Part shown: one piece after another, positions 1 to 9,229 of the stretch
Layout of the letters: each line of letters starts with the position of its first letter
Position numbering within the stretch: position 1 is the stretch's first letter
NCBI GenBank assembly: GCA_964476595.1
Contig: CAYZCL010000041.1
Coordinates: 1 to 64,000, forward strand
Origin: JALSRD01 sp964476595
GTDB lineage: Bacteria > Desulfobacterota > Desulfobacteria > Desulfobacterales > JALSRD01
DNA length: 64,000 nt
Direction: 5' to 3'
The notes under the pieces: generated by a model
Told to the model about the DNA's origin: nothing
Database searches by the model: none
What the model saw: only the letters and a program-made list of their open reading frames with translations
Position numbers and translations under genes: made by a program

Positions 1-197
1 TCGTAACGCTCGATGGCCTGAATCAGCCCGATGACCCCGGCATGCACCAGGTCCTCGAGTTCGATGCTGGCGGGCAGGTAGACCGCGAACCGCTGAACGA
101 TGCGGTTGACCAAGGGCAGGTACTCGGTCACCAACTGGTTGCGCAGATTCAGGTCGTCCTTGTAAGGGTGTTTCGTACTTGCGGCTGAATAGTTCAT
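1..197 (-). CDS. fliA: Flagellar sigma factor FliA (sigma-28), N-terminal part
   Basis: The first 65 codons are present; the gene runs off the left edge of the window. The protein begins MNYSAAST and contains the region 2 signature of group 3 sigma factors, with NRIVQRF followed by LEDLVHAGVIGLIQAIERYD at the edge. FliA directs RNA polymerase to late flagellar and chemotaxis promoters. It is the last visible gene of the minus-strand operon, 13 bases after flhG, the usual flhF-flhG-fliA order. Several promoters in this window match its consensus TAAA-N15-GCCGATAA, so its regulon can be read here. The ATG at 195-197 is preceded by a modest GAGAGAA ribosome site. Confidence 0.93.
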   Translation of the reverse strand, partial: MNYSAASTKHPYKDDLNLRNQLVTEYLPLVNRIVQRFAVYLPASIELEDLVHAGVIGLIQAIERY

Positions 198-210
198 AGG
201 AATTCTCTCT

Positions 211-1119
211 TCAGTCGGTTGTATCCCGGGAGATTTTCTCCCAGAAAGAGGATCCTCCACCACCGGTGACGGCGGCCGGCAGTGGCGTGTCAGATAGTTT
301 GCGGGCCAGTGAGAGCAGGCACCGGCTGGCATCGGTTTCCGGGTAAAGTTGCCGTACGGCCTTCTGGCGCTTGACTCCCGAAACCACGTTGCGGTCGTAC
401 TTGACGTAACCGATGTACTCGATGTCGACGTCCAGGAAACGTTCCGTCACCATGCTCAGCTGCCGGAAGACCTCCTGGGACTCCTTGATGTTGGCGGCCA
501 TGTTGACCAGCAGCTTGAAGCGGCTGGCGTCGTACTTCACCGACAGTACTTTGATGAGGGCGTAGGCGTCGGTGATGGAAGTCGGTTCCGGAGAGACGAC
601 CACCACGATCTCATGGGCGGCGGCGGCAAAATAGGTGACATTGGACGAAATGCCCGCCGCCGTGTCGATGAGCAGGATATCCACGGAGGCCAGCAACCCG
701 TTCAGATCGCTCAGTATGCGGGTGCGCTGTTCGTCGCTGATGGAGGTCAGCTCGTCGATGCCCGAGGCCGCCGGCAGGATCTGAATGTTCTCAGGTCCGC
801 ACACGACGACTTCCTCCAGCCTCCTGGTTCCGTTGAGAAAATGAGAAAAATTGTAGCGCGGCGCCAACCCCAGCAGGATGTCCAGGTTGCCGAGCCCCAG
901 GTCGGCATCCAGGATCATGACGCGCTTGCCCAGCTGGCTCATGGTGATTCCGAGGTTGGCCACGATGTTGGTCTTGCCGACCCCGCCCTTGCCGCTGGTG
1001 ATGGTGATCACCTTGGTGGCCGCCCGGGACTGCACCGCCGCCGTGGTTCTTTCGCGGTCCATCCTTCCCGTGAGGCGGTCCTTGAGATGAATTATATTTC
1101 CGGATTGTGGTTTGGTCAT
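211..1119 (-). CDS. flhG: Flagellum number regulator FlhG (MinD-like ATPase)
   Basis: 302 residues, ParA/MinD family. The deviant Walker A motif KGGVGKT is at residues 44-50, and a switch region containing DADLGLGN follows. The N-terminal 35 residues include a Q/K-rich stretch like the activation helix with which FlhG stimulates FlhF. The ATG at 1119 is chosen because AAGGAA lies six bases upstream; an in-frame upstream extension to 1161 has no such site. FlhG works with the neighbouring FlhF at the cell pole to set number and site of flagella and, in gammaproteobacteria, also restrains FleQ. A FleQ-like activator is encoded at 24009-25067. Confidence 0.95.
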   Translation of the reverse strand: MTKPQSGNIIHLKDRLTGRMDRERTTAAVQSRAATKVITITSGKGGVGKTNIVANLGITMSQLGKRVMILDADLGLGNLDILLGLAPRYNFSHFLNGTRRLEEVVVCGPENIQILPAASGIDELTSISDEQRTRILSDLNGLLASVDILLIDTAAGISSNVTYFAAAAHEIVVVVSPEPTSITDAYALIKVLSVKYDASRFKLLVNMAANIKESQEVFRQLSMVTERFLDVDIEYIGYVKYDRNVVSGVKRQKAVRQLYPETDASRCLLSLARKLSDTPLPAAVTGGGGSSFWEKISRDTTD

Positions 1120-1204
1120 CAACTTTTCCTTCGGGGACCTTGCGGCCCGGTTCAGACGCATATGGATACTGCGACCTCTTCCTGCACAACGGCCGTCGGC
1201 GGCC

Positions 1205-2407
1205 TCAGCCCGTCATCCACTGCGGGCCCTCCGATTCGTCCGGCCGTTCCCCGGTGCCGGAGGTCCAGTCCCCGAGCACCAAACCGGCCAGTTTCTCCAG
1301 CGTGGCGATCTTCAGGTCATCGGGAATCCGCTGGCCCTGGGAAAAATAGGAAACCGGTATCTGGGTGCGGTCCATGATGTTGAGCAGATTGCCGTGACGG
1401 CAGGTTTCGTCCACCCGCGTGAACAGCAGGCGCTCAAAGGCCAGCGGTCCGAAGCCCTCGACCATGTGGCACATGTCTTCCCCCTTGGTCGAAGCCGCCA
1501 GCAGCAGGTGCATCTCCACCCTGCGGCGGCAGCGCTGGAAGAAGTTTTTGAGTCCCAGTACACCGTGCCGGTCGGCGGCGCTTACGCCGGCGGTGTCCAC
1601 CAGCACCAGCGCCATCTTGCGGAACTGGCCCAGCACCCGCGACAACTCAACCGGCTTGCGCACCACCCGGGCCTCGACGCCAACCACGGCGGCAAAATTG
1701 AGCAGCTGTTCCACGGCGCCCTGACGGGTGTTGTCAACGGCGATGATGCCCACCCGCCCGGCGCCCAGCCGGTTGCGGGCCAGGGCGGCCAGCTTGACCA
1801 CCGCCGTGGTCTTACCAACCCCCGGAGGGCCGACCATGGCCGCCACAGTGGCACGTCCCCGGCGGATGCGGATGCGCTCGCAGGCCAGGCCGCACTCGGC
1901 CATGGCGGCGGCCAGCGCCGGGCCGGAATCCTCCGGGGACGCCGCCGATTTCAAAAGGGCCGGATTTTCGGCCAACTCACGGGCCAGCCGGCGGCCGACA
2001 CCCTGGTGAATCAGGTGGCGCCGCAAGGCGATGTTTTCCGGATCCTCCGTCGTCGTCGCCTGCGACCGCGGCGCCGTGTCGCGGGACGGACCCGCCGCCG
2101 GACGACCGGCGTCGTGCTTGCGCTCGGATGGCTTCATGCGGTAGGCTTCCACGGCCTGCCAGGGTCGCGGCGCCGGGAAGTCCAGCGTAGCGGGGTTGGC
2201 CGGGGACGCCGCCGCAGCCGATCGCCGCGCAGACGACATCGTCACGGTTGGGCCGTCGGTGGCGGCGGTGACCTCCACCCGGCGTCCCTTGAGAAGTCCC
2301 CCCCGCACGCTACGCGCCGACAGGATGACGGCGTCGGGGCCGAACTCGCGTTTGATTTGCAGCAGGGCCTGATTCATGGTCTCGGCTTCGAAGATCTTAA
2401 TGTGCAT
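1205..2407 (-). CDS. flhF: Flagellar placement GTPase FlhF (SRP-type)
   Basis: 400 residues. An N-terminal basic domain begins MHIKIFEAETM, a low-complexity linker covers about 45-125, and an NG GTPase domain follows with P-loop GPPGVGKT at 193-200 and the G3 motif VDTAG near 305. The G4 position reads TRVD rather than the usual TK.D. FlhF marks the pole and recruits the first MS-ring components; its GTPase is activated by FlhG, encoded next. The start overlaps the end of flhA by 11 bases, with AGGACG upstream, indicating translational coupling. Confidence 0.95.
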   Translation of the reverse strand: MHIKIFEAETMNQALLQIKREFGPDAVILSARSVRGGLLKGRRVEVTAATDGPTVTMSSARRSAAAASPANPATLDFPAPRPWQAVEAYRMKPSERKHDAGRPAAGPSRDTAPRSQATTTEDPENIALRRHLIHQGVGRRLARELAENPALLKSAASPEDSGPALAAAMAECGLACERIRIRRGRATVAAMVGPPGVGKTTAVVKLAALARNRLGAGRVGIIAVDNTRQGAVEQLLNFAAVVGVEARVVRKPVELSRVLGQFRKMALVLVDTAGVSAADRHGVLGLKNFFQRCRRRVEMHLLLAASTKGEDMCHMVEGFGPLAFERLLFTRVDETCRHGNLLNIMDRTQIPVSYFSQGQRIPDDLKIATLEKLAGLVLGDWTSGTGERPDESEGPQWMTG

Positions 2408-4502
2408 CGGGTCGTCCTACCATGCCTAGAGATTGAATGGTCACGTCACTCGAGATTTCGTTGTACGACAGCACGGCCAGGTTGGGGATGAAACGATCGG
2501 CCAGTTTTTTGAAATGGCTCCGGATACGTGCTCCGCAGAGGATGATGGGCTGCAGGTTGAGCCGTGAGAATTTTTCCAACTGCCCCGCCAGGCTACCCAT
2601 GACTTTCTGGGCGTAATCCGGCTCGATGGTCAGATAGGAACCGTGATCGGCGGGCTTGATGGCCTCGGCGATGACACGCTCCAGTTCCGGGTCCAGGGTC
2701 AGGGCCATGATCTTACCGTCTTCGCTCTGGTAGAGACGGCTGATGGTGCGCGACAGCGCCTGACGCACATATTCTGTCAGTACTTCGGTATCTTTGGTCA
2801 CCGGCGCCCAGTCGGCCAGGGCCTCCACGATGGTCAGCAGGTCCCGGATGGGAACCTGCTCCCGCAGCAGGTTCTGGAGCACTTTCACCACGCCTCCCAG
2901 CGACAGCAGGTTGGGCACCAGCTCCTCCACCGCCTTGGGATGCGACTCGGACAGCGTGTCGAGCATCTGCTGAACATCCTGGCGGCCGATGAGTTCATGG
3001 GCGAAGCGGCGGATGACGTCCGTCAGGTGCGTGGTCAGCACCGTGGCGTTGTCCACCACGGTGTACCCCTTTTCGACCGCTTCGTCCTTGTCTTTCTCCC
3101 GGATCCAGAGGGCCGGTAGCCCGTAGGTCGGTTCCCGCGTGACCTGTCCCTCGATGTCGTTCCCTTCGCCGGCTTCAGGCCGCATGGCCAGCAGGTGGTT
3201 GGTCATCAGCTCGCCGCGCGCCACCTCGTTGCCCTTGAGCAGAATGGTGTACGCTCCGGGCTTGAGCTGCATGTTGTCCTGGATGTGCACCGAGGGCACG
3301 ATGATGCCCAGTTCCTGGACCAGCTGGCGGCGGATGGACTTGATGCGTTCGAGCAGTTCGCCGTTCTGCTCGATATCCACCAGCGGCACCAGCCCGTAAC
3401 CCACTTCCAAGGCCAGCATGTCCACCGGGGGCAGCGGCCGCACAGTGCTCACGGCGGGCTCTTCCTCAGCCACCGGCGCAGGCAATTCTTCCTCCTGCCG
3501 ACGGGCCTTTTCGGCCTGGAACAAGAAATAGGCGATTACCCCGGCGGTGGCCGATAATACCAGGAAGGGGACAGTGGGCAGTCCCGGGAAGATCCCGAAT
3601 ACGAGGAGCACCACCGCGGCGATGGCGATGGCCCGCGGCTGGGTGATGAGCTGAGAGGAGATCTCCCTTCCCAGGCTGGCTTCGGAACCCGCCCGGCTGA
3701 CGATGATGCCGGCCGAGGTGGACACCACCAGCGCCGGTATCTGGGAGACCAGACCGTCGCCCACGGTCAGCAGGGTATAGGTCTGGGCGGCGTCCGAAAA
3801 GCTCATGTGGTTCTGGAAAACCCCGATCAGCAGGCCGGCGATGATGTTGACCAGTGTGATCAGGATGCCGGCGATGGCGTCGCCGCGCACGAACTTGTTG
3901 GCACCGTCCATGGCGCCGTAGTACTCGGCCTCCCGGGCGATCTCGGCCCGTCGCGCCTTGGCCTCCTCGTCGTTGATCAGGCCGGCGTTCAGGTCGGCGT
4001 CGATGCTCATCTGCTTGCCGGGCATGGCGTCCAGGGTGAAGCGCGCCGCCACCTCTGCGATGCGGCCAGCGCCCTTGGTGATGACGACGAAGTTGATCAC
4101 CACCAGGATCAAGAAGACGATCAGTCCCACCACGTAGTTGCCGCCCACCACGAAACTGCCGAAGGCATTGATGACGCTGCCGGCGGCCATGGGCCCCTCG
4201 CTGCCGTGCAGCAGGATGATGCGCGTGGAGGCGATGTTGAGCGACAGGCGGAACAGTGTGGCCAGCAGCAAGATGGAAGGAAAGGAGGACAGGTCCAGGG
4301 GACGGTGGATGTACATACCCACCAGCAGGATCACCAGTGAACAGGTGATGTTGAAGGACAGCAGCATGTCCAGCACGATGGAGGGCAGTGGTATCATCAT
4401 GATCAGCAGGATACCCACCACGCCGGCGGCCATCATGACATCGGTGTTGCGCGACAACGCTGTCGAACCGTCCATCAGTGTGTTCTGCATTTCGTACGCC
4501 AT
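2397..4502 (-). CDS. flhA: Flagellar export gate protein FlhA
   Basis: 701 residues, the normal size. The N-terminal half has about eight membrane helices (residues 22-320). The family signature RIAEVAARFTLDAMPGKQM starts near residue 147 in the cytoplasmic loop. The soluble C-terminal half from about 350 forms the nonameric docking ring for chaperone-substrate complexes. AAGGTG lies eight bases before the ATG. It couples proton motive force to export of rod, hook and filament subunits through the FliPQR-FlhB gate, all encoded upstream in the same operon. Confidence 0.97.
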   Translation of the reverse strand: MAYEMQNTLMDGSTALSRNTDVMMAAGVVGILLIMMIPLPSIVLDMLLSFNITCSLVILLVGMYIHRPLDLSSFPSILLLATLFRLSLNIASTRIILLHGSEGPMAAGSVINAFGSFVVGGNYVVGLIVFLILVVINFVVITKGAGRIAEVAARFTLDAMPGKQMSIDADLNAGLINDEEAKARRAEIAREAEYYGAMDGANKFVRGDAIAGILITLVNIIAGLLIGVFQNHMSFSDAAQTYTLLTVGDGLVSQIPALVVSTSAGIIVSRAGSEASLGREISSQLITQPRAIAIAAVVLLVFGIFPGLPTVPFLVLSATAGVIAYFLFQAEKARRQEEELPAPVAEEEPAVSTVRPLPPVDMLALEVGYGLVPLVDIEQNGELLERIKSIRRQLVQELGIIVPSVHIQDNMQLKPGAYTILLKGNEVARGELMTNHLLAMRPEAGEGNDIEGQVTREPTYGLPALWIREKDKDEAVEKGYTVVDNATVLTTHLTDVIRRFAHELIGRQDVQQMLDTLSESHPKAVEELVPNLLSLGGVVKVLQNLLREQVPIRDLLTIVEALADWAPVTKDTEVLTEYVRQALSRTISRLYQSEDGKIMALTLDPELERVIAEAIKPADHGSYLTIEPDYAQKVMGSLAGQLEKFSRLNLQPIILCGARIRSHFKKLADRFIPNLAVLSYNEISSDVTIQSLGMVGRPDAH

Positions 4503-4514
4503 AACGATTTCACC

Positions 4515-5594
4515 TTAGCGCTGCAGGCCTGCTTTCATTTCCCTGAGCCGGTACACGTAGGCCAGGATTTCGGCCACGGCCTGGTACAGTTCCGCCGGAA
4601 TGTATGCGCCGATGTCGACGCCCTTGAACAGGCTGCGTGCCAGGGGTTTCTGTTCGACGACGGGCACCCCGTGTTCGACAGCCAGGGCCCGGATGCGCTC
4701 GGCCACGTATCCGGCGCCCTTGGCCACCACCTGCGGCGCCGCCATGCTGGCGGCATCGAACTTGAGTGCCACCGCCAGGTGGGTGGGGTTGGTGATGACC
4801 ACCGTGGCCTCGGGCACCTGGTCCATCATGCGACGACGGGCCATCTCCAGCTGGATGGCACGGATGCGCGACTTGATTTTGGGGTCGCCCTCGGTCTGCT
4901 TGAACTCTTCCTTGATTTCCTGCTTGGTCATACGCAGGTCCTTCTCGTACTGCCAGCGCTGAAAGGCGTAGTCCAGGACCGCCAGGACGATCATGGCCAG
5001 GCAGGTGTAAGCGCATACCCGGAATGCCACCTGTCCGAAAAAGGCCAGGATGCCGCCCACCCCCGTCTGCATCAGCGAGGGCATCACTCCCGCCCGTCCC
5101 TTGACCATGGCGAAGGCCACCAGCCCCACGAAAACCATCTTGAGCAGGGACTTGACCAGTTCGGCCAGGGACCGCAGCGAGAAAAGCCGCCGGAGACCCT
5201 CGACCGGATTGAGCTTGGAGAACTTGAAGGCGAAGGGTTCCTCGATGACCAGAAAACCGATCTGGGCCACGTTGGCAGCCACGGCCACCAGCACGATGGC
5301 CGCCAGCAGGGGAAGCAGCATCCAGAAGACCTGCTGCGTGATCTGCCAGAAGAGCAACGGGATCATGCTTTGCTGCACGTCCAGCGTGCCGATGTTCTGG
5401 TAAAAGTGGTGCATGAATCGCGTGAAACGCCCCACCATGTTCGCTCCATAGAAATAGAACACGGCTGTAGCGCCGATCAGGATGGCGGCCGATGGGATCT
5501 CGCGGCTCTGGGCGACCTGCCCCTTCTTGCGCGCCTGGGCACGCTTTTTGGGTGTCGCCCGCTCGGTTCTTTCCTGATCGTTTCTCTCCGGCAT
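4515..5594 (-). CDS. flhB: Flagellar export switch protein FlhB
   Basis: 359 residues with four membrane helices between about 32 and 210, then a cytoplasmic domain. The autocleavage motif NPTH is intact at residues 269-272. Cleavage between N and P allows the switch from rod/hook to filament substrates, signalled by FliK. The charged N-terminus (ERTERATPKKRAQAR) is typical. A separate small protein resembling only the C-terminal domain is encoded at 53040-53312, so the cell has two copies of that domain. Confidence 0.96.
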   Translation of the reverse strand: MPERNDQERTERATPKKRAQARKKGQVAQSREIPSAAILIGATAVFYFYGANMVGRFTRFMHHFYQNIGTLDVQQSMIPLLFWQITQQVFWMLLPLLAAIVLVAVAANVAQIGFLVIEEPFAFKFSKLNPVEGLRRLFSLRSLAELVKSLLKMVFVGLVAFAMVKGRAGVMPSLMQTGVGGILAFFGQVAFRVCAYTCLAMIVLAVLDYAFQRWQYEKDLRMTKQEIKEEFKQTEGDPKIKSRIRAIQLEMARRRMMDQVPEATVVITNPTHLAVALKFDAASMAAPQVVAKGAGYVAERIRALAVEHGVPVVEQKPLARSLFKGVDIGAYIPAELYQAVAEILAYVYRLREMKAGLQR

Positions 5595-5600
5595 GTTATC

Positions 5601-6380
5601 CTACCTCATGGCCTTGAGCAGCAGCACAAGGTCGTTTCCCAGGTTTACGAAAACATGGCCCATGAATCCCGCCAGGAACGGCAGCGACAAGCCAAGGAAC
5701 ACCAGGCCGATGACGATCTTGATCGGCATGGCTACGATGAAAATATTCATCTGCGGCACCACCCGCGCCACCAGTCCCAGCGTCAGGCTGGTCAGCAGCA
5801 GGGCCACCATGACCGGAGCGGCGATTTTGACGGCCGTCACGAACATGGCGCCGGTCAGCTCCGAGAGCATGGCCATCAACGAGCGGTTGAAGCGAAAGCC
5901 CAGCAGCGGGAGGATGCGGAAACTCTCGGCCAGGGCCCGCAGCACCAAGTGGTGTGCGTTGACCGCCAGGAAGATCAGCATGGCGATAATGCTCTCGAAC
6001 TGCGACACCAGGGGCATCTGCATGCTGGTCATGGGGTCGAAGACGTTGGCGATGGCCAGCCCCATCTGGAAACCGGCCAGCTGACCGGCCATTTCCACGG
6101 CGGCAAAGATCAGCCGAACGGTAAAACCGATGATCAGGCCCACCAGCATCTCCCCGACGATGCCGAAACCCAGCGCCGTGAAGCCGCCGGCGGGCAGGGG
6201 TATGTCCCGTCCCAGCAAGGGGTAGAGCAGCACGGCCGCCGCCATCGCCAGGCCGATCTTGAAAAGCGATGGAATGGCCCGGCTGTCGAACAGGGGCGCC
6301 GAGAAGACGATGGCCGCCACCCGCACGAAGACCAGCAGGATCATCTGAATCTGTGACAATTTGAGGCTGAGTCCGATCAT
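5601..6380 (-). CDS. fliR: Flagellar export gate protein FliR
   Basis: 259 residues, strongly hydrophobic with about six membrane helices, and the usual family length. FliR, with FliP and FliQ, builds the helical export gate in the centre of the MS ring. It lies six bases upstream of flhB in the canonical fliP-fliQ-fliR-flhB-flhA order, so it is almost certainly cotranscribed. No anomalies were seen. Confidence 0.95.
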   Translation of the reverse strand: MIGLSLKLSQIQMILLVFVRVAAIVFSAPLFDSRAIPSLFKIGLAMAAAVLLYPLLGRDIPLPAGGFTALGFGIVGEMLVGLIIGFTVRLIFAAVEMAGQLAGFQMGLAIANVFDPMTSMQMPLVSQFESIIAMLIFLAVNAHHLVLRALAESFRILPLLGFRFNRSLMAMLSELTGAMFVTAVKIAAPVMVALLLTSLTLGLVARVVPQMNIFIVAMPIKIVIGLVFLGLSLPFLAGFMGHVFVNLGNDLVLLLKAMR

Positions 6381-6399
6381 AAGGGCCCTGTTTCCGTCG

Positions 6400-6669
6400 T
6401 CAGCGGATGTAGAACGGGATGTTGTTGATCAGGTTCTCGGTGAAGGCCACAATCATCTGCAGCATCCAAGGAAAAAAGATCAGCATGGCCACGGCCACGG
6501 CGATCATCTTGGGGATGAACACCAGGGTCATTTCGTTGATCTGGGTGGCCGCCTGGAACATGCTCACCAGCACGCCGGCCACTAGACCGAAGAGCAGCAC
6601 CGGTGCTGCCAGCAGCACGGCCAGCTTGATGGCTTCAAAGAAAAATCCGGTCACGAATTCGGGTGTCAT
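6400..6669 (-). CDS. fliQ: Flagellar export gate protein FliQ
   Basis: 89 residues forming two membrane helices (about 14-40 and 52-78), the usual FliQ size and hairpin shape. It begins MTPEFVTGFF and contains the conserved start of helix one. Four copies normally pack around FliP5R1 in the gate. Position between fliP and fliR supports the call. Confidence 0.94.
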   Translation of the reverse strand: MTPEFVTGFFFEAIKLAVLLAAPVLLFGLVAGVLVSMFQAATQINEMTLVFIPKMIAVAVAMLIFFPWMLQMIVAFTENLINNIPFYIR

Positions 6670-6682
6670 GGTGTCGTTTTCC

Positions 6683-7477
6683 TCAGGTGAAACTCTTGAC
6701 CAGCGATCCCACGATCAGGTACCACCCATCAGCCAGCACGAAGAGCATCAGTTTGAAAGGCAGCGAGATCATCACCGGCGGCAGCATCATCATGCCCATG
6801 GACAGCAGTACACTGGCCACCACCATGTCCAAGATCAGAAACGGTACGTAGAGCAGAAAACCGATTTGGAAAGCGGTTTTCAGCTCACTGATGATGAAAG
6901 ACGGAATCAGCACCGAGGTGGGTACGTCTTCGATGCTGCGGGGCTTCTTTAGCTTGGAAATCTTAACGAACAGGGCCAGGTCTTTCTCGCGCGTCTGGTG
7001 GTACATGAACCGGCGGATGGGGTCGGCGGCCTTTTTCAGCGCTTCCTGCTGAGAGATCTTCTTTCCCAGGAAAGGTTGGATGGCCTGGCTGTTGACCTGT
7101 TGCCATACCGGCGTCATGATGAAAAAGGTCAGAAAAAGGGCCAGCCCCAGGATGATCTGGTTGGGCGGCATCTGGTGGGTTCCCAGCGCTTGGCGCAGTA
7201 AGGAAAGCACGATGGCGATGCGCGTGAAGGAGGTCACCATGATCAGGATGGCCGGCGCCAGGGACAGGATGGTCAGCAGCACGAAGATCTGCAACACCAC
7301 GGTCATGTCACCGGGGTTGTCACTGTTCTGGTAGTCCACCTTGACCAGCGGAAACCCCTGCGCTTCGGCCCGCGCCCTTCCTGCGCCGGCCCCCAGCACC
7401 AGAAGGACCACCAGTAGGACCATGATCCACGGCATCCGCCTGCATGGGGTGTTGTCTGTGCATTCTCGGGGTTTCAT
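6683..7477 (-). CDS. fliP: Flagellar export gate protein FliP
   Basis: About 250-264 residues. A cleavable signal peptide (hydrophobic LLVVLLVLGAGAG ending near ARAEA) precedes four membrane helices. The conserved stretch with MVTSFTRIAIVLSLLRQALG is present. The exact start is uncertain. ATG at 7477 lies just after the fliO stop but lacks a clear ribosome site; ATG at 7435 would give 250 residues, closer to E. coli FliP, but AGGCGG directly abuts it. An upstream GTG at 7522 would overlap fliO by 34 bases and is less likely. Confidence 0.9.
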   Translation of the reverse strand: MKPRECTDNTPCRRMPWIMVLLVVLLVLGAGAGRARAEAQGFPLVKVDYQNSDNPGDMTVVLQIFVLLTILSLAPAILIMVTSFTRIAIVLSLLRQALGTHQMPPNQIILGLALFLTFFIMTPVWQQVNSQAIQPFLGKKISQQEALKKAADPIRRFMYHQTREKDLALFVKISKLKKPRSIEDVPTSVLIPSFIISELKTAFQIGFLLYVPFLILDMVVASVLLSMGMMMLPPVMISLPFKLMLFVLADGWYLIVGSLVKSFT

Positions 7478-7488
7478 GACGACGGTTT

Positions 7489-7857
7489 TCAATTTTCCGA
7501 TTTTCCGGTTCGTTTGCGGCACTGGTTGAGATGGGTCAGGAAGCTCGCAGCACCGGGGTCCTTTTCCCGGCGGAGCCGGCTCAGCGTTTCGGGATCCTCG
7601 ATCTTGTCCAGCAGGTTGATGCGTTCGCCGGTGATGCCCAGCACCAGAACCGAACCGGGAACTTCGAGCAGCATGATGTTCTTCTTGACGCCCACGTACT
7701 GACTGGCCAGAATGCGCAGACCGCGGCCGCCCACGCTGGTGCGACGCCCAAGGTAGCGGCGGGCGATCCAGGCCACCAGCAGCACGGTGCCCAGCACCAG
7801 CACCAGCGCAGCCGTCATCTTGAGGCCACTGGTCAACATGTCGGGCGTGGTGATCAT
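7489..7857 (-). CDS. fliO: Flagellar export assembly protein FliO
   Basis: 122 residues. One membrane helix near 10-32 is followed by a small beta-rich cytoplasmic domain containing KKNIMLLEVPGSVLVLGI, the best conserved part of the family. FliO helps assemble the FliP ring. Its ATG overlaps the fliN stop by four bases (ATGA), so translation is coupled. FliO is poorly conserved, so the call rests on domain shape plus its place between fliN and fliP. Confidence 0.88.
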   Translation of the reverse strand: MITTPDMLTSGLKMTAALVLVLGTVLLVAWIARRYLGRRTSVGGRGLRILASQYVGVKKNIMLLEVPGSVLVLGITGERINLLDKIEDPETLSRLRREKDPGAASFLTHLNQCRKRTGKSEN

Positions 7858-8234
7858 CTCAGCGTTTCCACCCTTTCCATGGGACTGATGATTTCTGTCA
7901 GGCGGATGGCATACTTTTCCTTGCTGACCACCACTTCCCCCTTGGCGATGAGGCGGTTGTTGGCCAGGATTTCAAGATTCTCGCCGGCGCTCTTTCCCAG
8001 TTCGATGACCGAACCCTGCCCCAGTTTCAGCAGTTCGTTGATCTGCATGCGGGTGCGCCCGAGTTCCACCCGGATCTCCAGGGGGATATCCAGGATGAAA
8101 TCGATCTGCTCTTCGGGCTCGGCGGGTGGCTCCGGCGCCTGACACTCCGCCGCCGCCTGTCCAGCAAGCGCCTGTTCTTGACCAGTTTCAGCGGGAGATG
8201 TTTCCTGCTGGATGTCCTTCTCAAACTCTGGCAT
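7854..8234 (-). CDS. fliN: Flagellar switch protein FliN
   Basis: 126 residues. An acidic, proline-rich N-terminal 40 residues precedes one SpoA domain (about 45-126) with the motif LDIPLEIRVELGRTRM. FliN forms the base of the C-ring and docks FliH during export. It overlaps fliM by 14 bases. A second SpoA domain closely related to this one is fused to two CheX domains at 48971-50527, so the C-ring may contain two kinds of FliN subunit. Confidence 0.95.
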   Translation of the reverse strand: MPEFEKDIQQETSPAETGQEQALAGQAAAECQAPEPPAEPEEQIDFILDIPLEIRVELGRTRMQINELLKLGQGSVIELGKSAGENLEILANNRLIAKGEVVVSKEKYAIRLTEIISPMERVETLR

Positions 8235-9216
8235 CTGTCCTGCGCCCCCCCTGGCGATCTATCTTTTCGGCGATTTCCACCGCACGGCTCCCCTTGATGA
8301 TGCCGGGAAACCCACGAAACTTGGGTACGCTGTTGACTTTCAGTGTGACGTAATCCTGCGGTCCGGTACCCAGCCGGAGAATATCGCCCTTCTTGAAATT
8401 GAGGATATCTCGCACCTGCCGCGTGGTATGCCCCAGTTCGGCGACGACTTCCATCTCGGCGTCCTTGATCAGTTCCTGGATTTCACGGCTCCACTTCAAT
8501 TCGATGTCCTTCTCCCGCATGTAGCTGGCGGAAAGTTTCTCCTTGATCGGCTCCAGCGTGAGGTAGGAGACACAAAAGGCGATGATTCCCTCAAACGCTT
8601 CGGCCTTGACCGAAAAGGAGGCCACCAGCACCATCTCGGAAGGGCCGAACACGTGCACGAACTCCGGCTTGGTTTCGATCTTTTTGGATTCGACTTCCGA
8701 GGGGCTGACCACTTCCCAGGCTTCTTCCAGCGCCCGGTGAAGCTCGGCGTTGACCTTCCCGGCCATGCTGAGCTCGATGAGCGTGAACTCGCGCATCTTG
8801 CCGAATGGTTTACCGGAACCGCCGAACATGCAGTCGATAAAGGAAAACACCAGCCCCGGTTCCACGGCCACCAGCGCCGTGTTGAGCAGCGGCTCCATGG
8901 ACAGTGTGTCGAACAGGGTCGGTGTGGTGCACCCGTTGATCAGCTTGTCGAAAGTCTTGACCTCCTTGGTGTCGAATTCCACCATCACCTCCCGCTGCAG
9001 CAAGGCGGACAGGGATTTGCGGAAGACCGAAGCGAACTTGTCGAAAACCTCGTCCAGCGCGCTGAACTCGTCTTCCAGCTGCACGCTCTTGGAGGTCAGG
9101 TCGTAGGGAACGACCTCGTTCTTCTTTTCTCCCTCCGCATCGAGGTCGACATCGCCGTTGGCCATGGCCCCCAGCAGGGCGTCGATCTCTTCCTGTGACA
9201 GTATCTGATCGGCCAT
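8221..9216 (-). CDS. fliM: Flagellar switch protein FliM
   Basis: 331 residues. The extreme N-terminus MADQILSQEEIDALLGAM is the classic CheY-P binding peptide. The middle CheC-like domain carries no obvious phosphatase E..N pair, as expected for FliM. A C-terminal SpoA domain follows (about 250-325). FliM links CheY-P binding to rotor switching. It sits between fliL and fliN. Confidence 0.97.
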   Translation of the reverse strand: MADQILSQEEIDALLGAMANGDVDLDAEGEKKNEVVPYDLTSKSVQLEDEFSALDEVFDKFASVFRKSLSALLQREVMVEFDTKEVKTFDKLINGCTTPTLFDTLSMEPLLNTALVAVEPGLVFSFIDCMFGGSGKPFGKMREFTLIELSMAGKVNAELHRALEEAWEVVSPSEVESKKIETKPEFVHVFGPSEMVLVASFSVKAEAFEGIIAFCVSYLTLEPIKEKLSASYMREKDIELKWSREIQELIKDAEMEVVAELGHTTRQVRDILNFKKGDILRLGTGPQDYVTLKVNSVPKFRGFPGIIKGSRAVEIAEKIDRQGGRRTDARV

Positions 9217-9229
9217 TTCGAAAAGCTGC

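Noticed and set aside
1112..2491. 459-residue plus-strand open frame
   Set aside because: Antisense to flhF; His/Gly/Arg-rich composition typical of a GC-rich shadow frame.
4671..6356. 561-residue plus-strand open frame
   Set aside because: Antisense to flhB and fliR; His/Gln/Asp-rich with no domain.
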